Assembly: GCA_023135505.1 (NCBI GenBank)
Contig: JAGLTA010000125.1
Location: 1 to 5,832, forward strand
DNA: 5,832 nt
Reading direction: 5' to 3'
DNA from: Candidatus Parcubacteria bacterium
GTDB lineage: Bacteria; Patescibacteriota; Patescibacteriia; JAACEG01
Numbering within the stretch: the first letter of the stretch is position 1; each line of letters starts with the position of its first letter. Position numbers and translations under genes: made by a program. Of this stretch, positions 1 through 4,589 are shown one piece after another. Under the pieces are notes generated by a model, which was not told the DNA's origin, made no database searches, and saw nothing but the letters and a program-made list of their open reading frames with translations.

Positions 1-39
1 TAAATTCGCTACATAGTCAATAAAGTATTTGGAATAATT

Positions 40-393
40 ATGAAATATCTTTTAAAAATAACTTTTAAGGACAAAATAATGTCTTTCTGTTTTTTTGCAA
101 GTTTATTACTTAATCTTATTATTTGGATCTATTGCTTTTTAAACATATCGATGGGCGATGCTCTAATCTATCTGCATTATAATATCTATTTTGGCGTAGA
201 TTTTATCGGCGCATGGCATAAAATTTTTATAATTCCAATTTTTGGCTTAATAATTCTGCTAATAAACTATTATATATCCATACAAATTTATTTAAAAAAT
301 AAATTTGTAAGTTATATTTTAGCCGGATCCGCGCTGTTTGCCCAATTTATTTTATTATTTGCAAGCATTGCGATAGTTTGGATAAATAGTTAA
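40..393 (+). CDS. Small three-helix membrane protein, function unknown
   Basis: The 117-residue product is strongly hydrophobic, with three likely membrane helices at about residues 14-36, 62-84 and 91-114. The N-terminus is short and basic (Lys at 2, 6, 10 and 12). A loop of about 25 residues between helices 1 and 2 is rich in Tyr and Gly; a Lys-rich turn at 86-88 separates helices 2 and 3. By the positive-inside rule the N-terminus is probably cytoplasmic. I recognise no enzyme motif or family. The ATG at 40 is preceded only by a weak GGA at 31-33, not a full SD. The stop lies 11 nt before the glycosyltransferase ATG, so the two are probably co-transcribed, and a role in the same envelope glycan process is possible but inferred only from position. 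The gene looks intact and its codon use matches its neighbours. Confidence 0.75.
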   Translation: MKYLLKITFKDKIMSFCFFASLLLNLIIWIYCFLNISMGDALIYLHYNIYFGVDFIGAWHKIFIIPIFGLIILLINYYISIQIYLKNKFVSYILAGSALFAQFILLFASIAIVWINS

Positions 394-404
394 ATAAAAA
401 TATT

Positions 405-1487
405 ATGAAGATAGCATTGGTTCACGACATGCTAACGCAATTCGGCGGCGCTGAAAAAGTTTTAAAAGCGCTTGCGGATTTATATCCGCAAGCGCCTATC
501 TTCACTCTGATTTATGATAAAAAAAAATTCGGAAAGATATTTCCTCCAGACAAAATCACAAACTCTTTTTTACAAAACTTTCCATGCGCGAAAACAAAAT
601 TTGAACTGTACTTGCCGCTAATGCCGCTAGCTATAGAAAGTTTTGATTTAAGCGGATTTGATTTAGTTATCTCGTCTTCAAGTTCTTTTGCTAATGGAAT
701 TATCACAAAACCGGCGACAAAACATATTTGCTATTGCCACACTCCGACGCGCTACCTTTGGATTGACGCTAAAAATTATATTGACGGTCTGAAATATAAC
801 AAATTTATCAAGGCGATGCTCCCTCCGATTCTAAGTCGGCTAAAAACTTGGGACAAATCCGCGGCGGATAAAACAAATAATTTTATCGCCAATTCTGAAA
901 ATGTAAAAAAAAGAATTAAAAAATATTATGATCGCGGCAGCGAAGTAATTTATCCGCCGGTTGAAACTGAAAAATTTTTTGTGTCTCAAAGCAGAGACGA
1001 TTATTTTTTAATTGGAGGACGGCTTGTCTCTTATAAAAAATTTGACTTGGCAATTAAAGCGTTTAACAGATTAAAAATTCCGCTTAAAATTTTCGGCGCA
1101 GGGCCTGATTCTCAAAAATTAAAAAAAATGTCCGATAAAAATATCCAATTTTTAGGATTTGTAAGCGAACGCGAAAAAGCAAAACTCTATTCAAATGCCC
1201 GCGCGTTTATCTGCCCGCACGAAGAAGATTTTGGAATAACGGTTATTGAAGCAATGGCGTCTGGAGCTCCGATAATCGCGTATAAAAAAGGCGGCGCGGT
1301 TGAATCAATATCCGAAGGAATGAGCGGTGAATTTTTTACAGAACAAAATTATGAGGCGATAGCGGACAAAATTTCAAATTTCAACAGTAATAATTACGAT
1401 CCTCTGAAAATAAAAAAACTTGCTGAAAAATTCAGCGCAAACAAATTTAAAAAAAAAATTAAAGAATTTATTGAAAAAAAATATTAG
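405..1487 (+). CDS. Glycosyltransferase family 4 (GT-B fold)
   Basis: This 360-residue protein has the two-domain GT-B layout of GT4 enzymes, which transfer a sugar from a nucleotide donor with retention of configuration. The N-terminal acceptor domain (about 1-185) opens with a Rossmann strand and the glycine-rich motif GGAEKVL at 14-20; a CHTPTRYLW segment with His112 follows. The C-terminal donor domain (about 198-345) has GGRLVSYKKFDLAI at 204-217, giving the catalytic Arg206 and Lys211/212, then GAGPD at 231-235 and the E-x7-E pair Glu274/Glu282 in EEDFGITVIE. The motifs resemble mannosyltransferase-like GT4 proteins of O-antigen or exopolysaccharide pathways, but donor and acceptor cannot be read from the sequence. 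No signal peptide or membrane helix is seen, so it probably acts at the inner membrane face. No SD precedes the ATG. The stop is 1 nt from the recO start. Near the end are a ten-A run (1449-1458) and a doubled AAATTTC heptamer (1369-1382). Confidence 0.93.
   Translation: MKIALVHDMLTQFGGAEKVLKALADLYPQAPIFTLIYDKKKFGKIFPPDKITNSFLQNFPCAKTKFELYLPLMPLAIESFDLSGFDLVISSSSSFANGIITKPATKHICYCHTPTRYLWIDAKNYIDGLKYNKFIKAMLPPILSRLKTWDKSAADKTNNFIANSENVKKRIKKYYDRGSEVIYPPVETEKFFVSQSRDDYFLIGGRLVSYKKFDLAIKAFNRLKIPLKIFGAGPDSQKLKKMSDKNIQFLGFVSEREKAKLYSNARAFICPHEEDFGITVIEAMASGAPIIAYKKGGAVESISEGMSGEFFTEQNYEAIADKISNFNSNNYDPLKIKKLAEKFSANKFKKKIKEFIEKKY
468..495 (+). repeat. Perfect 12-bp inverted repeat with 4-nt loop inside the glycosyltransferase gene
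   Basis: GCGCTTGCGGAT (468-479) and ATCCGCAAGCGC (484-495) are exact reverse complements separated by TTAT. The stem is GC-rich in AT-rich surroundings, so the mRNA should fold into a strong hairpin about 65-90 nt after the start codon. It encodes residues of the ALADLYPQAP stretch that looks normal for the family, so it is not an obvious insertion. No T-run follows, so it is not a standard terminator. Confidence 0.75.
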
Positions 1488-1488
1488 T

Positions 1489-2235
1489 ATGTATCGCGGC
1501 AGCCAAGGCATAATTTTAAAAAAACAGGATTTTCGCAAAAGCGATTCTTTTATTTCTGCTTATACCTGCGATTTTGGGAAAATAGAAGCTGTCGCGCGCG
1601 GAGTGAAAAAAAGCAAAAGCAAATTATCTGGGCATTTGGATTATTTTTCAATTATTGATTTGATGGTCGCGCGCGGAAAAAATTTTAATCATATAAGCGG
1701 CGCTGTTTCAATAAAAAAATTTTTAAACATTAGAAAAAATTTGCAAAAAATAAATCTGGTTTTTTATTGCTTGGAAATTACGGATTATTTTATCAAGACT
1801 GGTAAAAAAGACGAAAAAATTTTTCTTTTATTGAGCCGACTTTTAATGATTTCTGATAAAAATCCCCATATTGAACGGCTGAAATTCATAGCGCATTGCT
1901 ATATATTAAAATTGCTGAATATTCTAGGATATAAGCCGGAACTGTATTTTTGCTTAAAATGCAGACAAAAAATCACTCCGAATAATAATTTTTTTAGCGC
2001 TCAAGCTGGAGGAATTTTTTGCGCGAAATGCAAAAAAAATCGCGAAAAAGATGTTTTTGAAATATCAAACAGCACGATTAAATTATTGCGGGTGATACTG
2101 CAAAAAGATTTATTAAATTTAGTCAAAACTAAATTAAGCAAGAATTTATTCACAGAAACGATAAAAGTCATTGACAAATTCATAAATTTCAGGTTAGATA
2201 AAAATATAAAAAGCAGAAGATTTCTAAAATTTTAA
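1489..2235 (+). CDS. recO: DNA repair protein RecO
   Basis: RecO binds single-stranded DNA and SSB, anneals complementary strands and, with RecR (and RecF), loads RecA during gap repair. From the ATG at 1489 the product is 248 residues, the family's usual size. The N-terminal OB-fold (about 1-80) begins with the typical MYRGSQGIILKKQDFRKSDS pattern and contains VARGVKKSKSKLSG at 35-48. The rest is the helical RecO C domain, with an intact four-cysteine zinc site: Cys155 and Cys158 (CLKC), Cys178 and Cys181 (CAKC). The frame is open further upstream to an ATG at 1420, but that would add 23 non-homologous residues overlapping the glycosyltransferase; 1489 fits the family start and sits one base after the preceding stop. 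There is no SD, so translational coupling to the upstream gene is likely. Confidence 0.95.
   Translation: MYRGSQGIILKKQDFRKSDSFISAYTCDFGKIEAVARGVKKSKSKLSGHLDYFSIIDLMVARGKNFNHISGAVSIKKFLNIRKNLQKINLVFYCLEITDYFIKTGKKDEKIFLLLSRLLMISDKNPHIERLKFIAHCYILKLLNILGYKPELYFCLKCRQKITPNNNFFSAQAGGIFCAKCKKNREKDVFEISNSTIKLLRVILQKDLLNLVKTKLSKNLFTETIKVIDKFINFRLDKNIKSRRFLKF
2171..2200 (+). promoter_or_regulatory. Possible sigma-70-type promoter inside the recO 3' end
   Basis: A perfect TTGACA lies at 2171-2176. The best -10 candidates at 17-18 nt spacing (TTAGAT 2194-2199, TAGATA 2195-2200) match the consensus at only about half the positions. If real, it would give the 35-aa peptide gene its own transcript with a leader of roughly 50 nt. 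TTGACA also encodes ordinary RecO residues, so chance is a serious alternative. Confidence 0.22.
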
Positions 2236-2243
2236 ATAATTCC

Positions 2244-2255
2244 AAAGGAGGTGAT
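2244..2255 (+). promoter_or_regulatory. Exceptionally strong Shine-Dalgarno sequence
   Basis: AAAGGAGGTGAT is a 12-nt match to the complement of the usual bacterial 16S rRNA 3' end. The GGAGG core (2247-2251) is 8 nt before the ATG at 2260, an ideal spacing. None of the six larger genes in the window has anything comparable. The site fixes the start of the 35-aa ORF and is the main evidence that it is translated. Confidence 0.9.
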
Positions 2256-2259
2256 AAAA

Positions 2260-2367
2260 ATGGTAGAAGATTTTAGTTTATTCGAAAAAATACTAGGAAT
2301 ACTTTTAATTATATTCTCAGTACTTGTTGCCCTATATGCTCCTTCTCCTAATAAGTTGAATGACTAG
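2260..2367 (+). CDS. 35-aa single-helix membrane peptide, function unknown
   Basis: The ORF runs from ATG 2260 to TAG 2365-2367 and encodes 35 residues. An acidic, amphipathic N-terminus (MVEDFSLFEK) is followed by one hydrophobic segment, about residues 11-26 (ILGILLIIFSVLVALY), and a short polar tail (APSPNKLND). It would fit a one-pass membrane micropeptide; orientation is uncertain. I know no family for it. Evidence for expression is the perfect SD 8 nt upstream and the terminator starting 9 nt after the stop, which gives a complete small gene. It lies 24 nt after recO and 66 nt before miaB. Possible roles include a membrane-complex subunit, a toxin-like peptide (no antitoxin RNA was identified), or a leader peptide for miaB; none is shown by the sequence. 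Confidence 0.75.
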   Translation: MVEDFSLFEKILGILLIIFSVLVALYAPSPNKLND

Positions 2368-2375
2368 GGCAACAA
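2324..2375 (+). repeat. 11-bp perfect inverted repeat spanning the small ORF's stop codon
   Basis: TTGTTGCCCTA (2324-2334) and TAGGGCAACAA (2365-2375) are exact reverse complements enclosing 30 nt. The left arm codes for the end of the membrane segment and the right arm contains the TAG stop. The stem ends one base before the terminator hairpin begins, so the two helices could stack in the RNA. Its function is unknown; it may stabilise the 3' end of the small transcript or affect termination of translation. Confidence 0.65.
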
Positions 2376-2376
2376 A

Positions 2377-2419
2377 AGAGTTTACTCAATTTATGAATAC
2401 GAGTAAACTCTATTTTTTT
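2377..2419 (+). terminator. Rho-independent terminator after the 35-aa gene
   Basis: AGAGTTTACTC (2377-2387) pairs perfectly with GAGTAAACTCT (2401-2411) across a 13-nt loop; after one A come seven T residues (2413-2419). The stem is moderately AT-rich but fully paired. It ends the recO/small-peptide transcript and lies only 14 nt before the miaB start codon, so miaB needs readthrough or a promoter inside this region. Confidence 0.85.
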
Positions 2420-2421
2420 GT

Positions 2422-2427
2422 TAAAAT
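2422..2427 (+). promoter_or_regulatory. Possible -10 element for leaderless miaB transcription
   Basis: TAAAAT matches TATAAT at five of six positions and ends 6 nt before the miaB ATG, so transcription would start at or next to the start codon. No -35 hexamer is visible (the expected position lies in the terminator stem). miaB has no SD, which fits a leaderless message, but AT-rich hexamers like this are common here. Confidence 0.25.
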
Positions 2428-2433
2428 AAATTT

Positions 2434-3540
2434 ATGCTGAAATATTTTATTAAAACTTACGGCTGCCAGATGAACGAAAGCGACTCGGAAAGGATGGCTG
2501 CCGTATTGGAAAATATCGGATATAAAAAATCAGACGATCTTAAAAAAGCCGATCTGATAATTTTTAATATGTGCGCTGTGCGGCAGACAGCAGTTGATCG
2601 CGTTCACGGACAATTAAAAAATATTGGAAAATTAAAAGTAAAAAACAAAAAACTGAAAGTTTTTTTGACTGGATGCATTTTAGATTGCGATAAAAAAAAG
2701 CTGTCTGAAAAAGTTGATCTGATTTTTGATATTAGAGATCTTGATAAAATTACGAATTACGAATTACTAAAAAATTCAAAATTCAAAAATTATAACTATC
2801 TAAAAATCACGCCGAAATATAAATGTGAAAAAACCGCGTTTGTTCCGATTATGACCGGATGCGATAATTTCTGCTCTTATTGCGCCGTTCCTTATACGCG
2901 CGGAAGAGAGTATTCGCGACCGGCAAAAGATATCTTAAAAGAAATTCACGGCTTGATTAAAAATGGATGCGAAAAAATTACTCTCTTGGGACAAAATGTT
3001 AATAGTTATAAAAGTGAAAAATCGGAAGTAGGAAGTCGTGAGTCGGAAATTTTAAATTTTTCGGATTTATTAAAATTGATCAATAATATAAAAGGTGAAT
3101 TTAAGATTGATTTTTTAACAAGCCATCCAAAAGATGTTAGCAATGAACTTATTAAAACAATCGCTGAGTGTGAAAAAGTGTCAAAAAATTTACACCTGCC
3201 TTTTCAGTCCGGAAGCAGCGCAATGTTAAAAAAAATGAACAGAAAATATACGCGGCAAGATTATCTGAGTTTAGTTAAAAAAATAAAAAAGGCAACCCCT
3301 GAAATAAAATTTTCAACAGATATTATTGTCGGCTTTCCAGGAGAAACAAAAAAACAGTTTGAAAAAACTGTTAGCGTAGTAAAAAAAATAAATTTTGATC
3401 TAATTTATGTGAATAAATATTCCGCGCGCAAAGGGACTGCGGCTGAAAAACTTTACAAAGACGATATTAGTTTGAAAGAAAAAAAATCGCGCTGGAGAAT
3501 AATTGATAATTTTAATAAAAAAAAGGATGTAGACCGTTAA
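2434..3540 (+). CDS. miaB: tRNA-2-methylthio-N6-dimethylallyladenosine synthase, lacking the TRAM domain
   Basis: MiaB is a radical SAM methylthiotransferase that converts i6A37 of tRNA to ms2i6A37, using one [4Fe-4S] cluster for SAM and a second, auxiliary one. The N-terminal UPF0004 domain starts KTYGCQMNESDSER and has all three auxiliary-cluster cysteines: Cys11, Cys47, Cys81. The radical SAM domain has the CxxxCxxC motif Cys143/Cys147/Cys150, then AVPYTRGREYSRP, GQNVNSY (186-192), LHLPFQSGS and STDIIVGFPGET. At 368 residues it is well short of the usual roughly 430-450: it ends shortly after the TIM barrel, just before the C-terminal TRAM (tRNA-binding) domain. The last codons, for Asp-Val-Asp-Arg, and the stop lie in the left arm of a 64-nt palindrome. 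Heptamer repeats lie in the linker (about residues 106-119) and in a loop (194-205). All catalytic cysteines remain, so activity is plausible but unproven. No SD is seen; miaA follows by 80 nt. Confidence 0.95.
   Translation: MLKYFIKTYGCQMNESDSERMAAVLENIGYKKSDDLKKADLIIFNMCAVRQTAVDRVHGQLKNIGKLKVKNKKLKVFLTGCILDCDKKKLSEKVDLIFDIRDLDKITNYELLKNSKFKNYNYLKITPKYKCEKTAFVPIMTGCDNFCSYCAVPYTRGREYSRPAKDILKEIHGLIKNGCEKITLLGQNVNSYKSEKSEVGSRESEILNFSDLLKLINNIKGEFKIDFLTSHPKDVSNELIKTIAECEKVSKNLHLPFQSGSSAMLKKMNRKYTRQDYLSLVKKIKKATPEIKFSTDIIVGFPGETKKQFEKTVSVVKKINFDLIYVNKYSARKGTAAEKLYKDDISLKEKKSRWRIIDNFNKKKDVDR
2749..2785 (+). repeat. Two adjacent heptameric tandem repeats in miaB
   Basis: ATTACGA is repeated about 2.7 times (2749-2767); after four bases AAATTCA is repeated twice (2772-2785), trailing into similar A-rich sequence. 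Both have a 7-nt period, which does not preserve codon phase and so is not explained by protein repeats. They encode part of the variable linker between the UPF0004 and radical SAM domains (about residues 106-119). The pattern resembles the short tandemly repeated heptamers (STRR) known from cyanobacteria. Confidence 0.65.
3013..3047 (+). repeat. Five degenerate AGTCGGA heptamers in miaB
   Basis: The 35 bp read as AGTGAAA, AATCGGA, AGTAGGA, AGTCGTG, AGTCGGA. They encode the Ser/Glu-rich loop SEKSEVGSRESE (residues 194-205), placed right after the conserved GQNVNSY motif, where the family is variable. The frame is kept through the insertion and the flanking conserved motifs are intact. Confidence 0.75.
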
Positions 3541-3590
3541 TAACAAAGTCTATTTTCCGCTTATAGACTTTAAATTATAACGGTCTACAT
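3527..3590. repeat. 64-nt nested palindrome at the miaB end; possible minus-strand terminator or mobile palindromic element
   Basis: The outer arms ATGTAGACCGTTA (3527-3539) and TAACGGTCTACAT (3578-3590) are a perfect 13-bp inverted repeat. Inside, after internal loops of 5 and 6 nt, AAAGTCTAT (3545-3553) pairs perfectly with ATAGACTTT (3563-3571) around a 9-nt TTTCCGCTT loop. TAGAC/GTCTA occurs in all four arms. The left arm contains the last miaB sense codons and part of the stop. On the plus strand no T-run follows; on the minus strand the hairpin is followed by CC and eight T residues (complement of the A-run 3517-3524), as in a terminator for leftward transcripts. I see no clear target-site duplication. 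Structure is certain, function is not. Confidence 0.85.
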
Positions 3591-3620
3591 TTGAAATAAA
3601 ACTTATCACATAAAAAAAAT

Positions 3621-4589
3621 ATGTCAAGAAAATTTGCTGAAAATATTAAAAATAGAAAAAAAATTGTGTCGATTTTAGGCCCTACAGCCGCAGGAAAAAC
3701 AAAATTAGCTGTAAAATTAGCTTATCAATTTAATGGTGAAATCGTGAGCGCTGACTCGCGGCAAGTATATAAAGGAATGGATGTCGGAACGGGAAAAGAC
3801 TTGCAAAACTACCAAATAAGTCGAGAGTCGAAAAAATTAAAAACTATAAAAATTCCTTATCATTTAATTGATATTGTGAGTCCCAAGACGGAATTTAATT
3901 TGGCAAAATACCAAAAATTAGCGTATAAAGCGATTAATGATATTCTATCTAAAGGAAAGGTTCCATTTTTAGCCGGCGGAAGCGGACTTTATCTGCAAGC
4001 GGTTGTTGACGGCTATAATTTATCAGAAACAAAACCCGATAAAAAATTAAGGCGCGGATTGGAAAAACTGAGCGCGAACCAGCTTTTTGCGCGCTTGCAA
4101 AAAATAGATTCTGCTTTTACAGACAAGTTAAACAATAGCGATAAAAAAAACAGCCGGCGGCTGATTAGATGTATTGAATCCGTAAAACAAAAAAACGAAC
4201 GATTTAAAAAGGACGGATTATCTAAGCCAAAATACAATTCTTTAATTATCGGCTTAACTTTGCCAAAAGACGAACTGAACAAAAAAATTGATCAGCGGAT
4301 GAAAAAATGGTTTGAGCAAGAAAATATTCTCGGCGAAGTTGAAAATTTGCGCGGCAAAGGCGTGAGCTGGAAAAAATTAGATGAATTCGGTCTTGAATAC
4401 CGCCGGGTAAGCAATTATCTGCGAGGCAAAATCGGATTGACGGAAATGAAACAGCTTTTATATCAAGATCTAAAAAAATTCGCCAAACGGCAAATGACTT
4501 GGTTTAAAAGATGGGAAAAACAAGGCGCGAAAATACATTGGATAAAAAACGAAAATGAAGCAAAAAAATTGATTAAAAAGTTTATTTAA
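3621..4589 (+). CDS. miaA: tRNA dimethylallyltransferase (A37 isopentenylation)
   Basis: MiaA transfers the dimethylallyl group of DMAPP to N6 of A37 in tRNAs reading UNN codons, making i6A37, the substrate of MiaB encoded just upstream. The 322 residues match the family length. Motifs in order: P-loop GPTAAGKT (20-27), ADSRQVYKGMDVGTGK (44-59) with the presumed catalytic Asp45, IPYHLIDI (78-85), AGGSGLYLQAVVDGY (118-132), NSRRLIRCIE around 174-183, and near the C-terminus the tRNA-contacting KFAKRQMTWFKRW. Residues about 66-77 expand the loop before IPYHLIDI and contain two heptamer repeats. The ATG at 3621 leaves 19 residues before the P-loop, typical of the family; no SD is present. DMAPP must come from elsewhere, as no isoprenoid gene is in view. 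The stop overlaps the dprA stop by 4 bp, tail to tail. Confidence 0.97.
   Translation: MSRKFAENIKNRKKIVSILGPTAAGKTKLAVKLAYQFNGEIVSADSRQVYKGMDVGTGKDLQNYQISRESKKLKTIKIPYHLIDIVSPKTEFNLAKYQKLAYKAINDILSKGKVPFLAGGSGLYLQAVVDGYNLSETKPDKKLRRGLEKLSANQLFARLQKIDSAFTDKLNNSDKKNSRRLIRCIESVKQKNERFKKDGLSKPKYNSLIIGLTLPKDELNKKIDQRMKKWFEQENILGEVENLRGKGVSWKKLDEFGLEYRRVSNYLRGKIGLTEMKQLLYQDLKKFAKRQMTWFKRWEKQGAKIHWIKNENEAKKLIKKFI
3819..3832 (+). repeat. Two AGTCGAR heptamers in miaA
   Basis: AGTCGAG and AGTCGAA stand in tandem and belong to the same sequence family as the AGTCGGA units in miaB. They encode Ser-Arg-Glu-Ser at residues 67-70 in the same codon phase as Ser201-Ser204 of MiaB. A-rich, roughly heptameric sequence continues to about 3855. 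Confidence 0.6.

Noticed and set aside
1..39. Upstream gene end or promoter before the first ORF
   Set aside because: TAA at 1-3 could be a stop, but 39 bases are too few to tell, and no convincing -35/-10 pair is present.
512..706. Minus-strand open frame of 64 codons
   Set aside because: It lies antisense inside the glycosyltransferase gene, shows no family motif and no SD; it is a shadow of the real frame.
857..869. Short palindrome ATCCGC-G-GCGGAT in the glycosyltransferase gene
   Set aside because: Only one base separates the arms, so no RNA hairpin of note can form; no matching element is seen elsewhere.
1420..1488. Upstream in-frame start for RecO adding 23 residues
   Set aside because: The extra residues are Lys/Asn-rich, overlap the glycosyltransferase and do not fit the RecO N-terminus; the ATG at 1489 does.
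2001..2183. Minus-strand open frame of 60 codons
   Set aside because: It is antisense to the recO zinc-site region and C-terminus, with low-complexity composition and no start signal.
2630..2660. A-rich, roughly heptameric stretch in miaB before the Cys81 motif
   Set aside because: Units are too degenerate, and the encoded Lys-rich segment is normal for MiaB at this point, so a repeat call is not justified.
3527..3590. Integron attC site or plus-strand intrinsic terminator
   Set aside because: The arms lack attC core-site consensus sequences in the right places, no cassette or integrase is present, and no T-run follows on the plus strand.
4151..4163. Short palindrome CAGCCG-G-CGGCTG in miaA
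   Set aside because: It encodes a conserved Ser-Arg-Arg-Leu stretch and has a single-base centre, so codon constraint explains it.
4013..4282. Minus-strand open frame of 89 codons
   Set aside because: It is antisense to miaA, whose motifs are continuous through the region; the product is a Ser/Leu/Phe-rich shadow.
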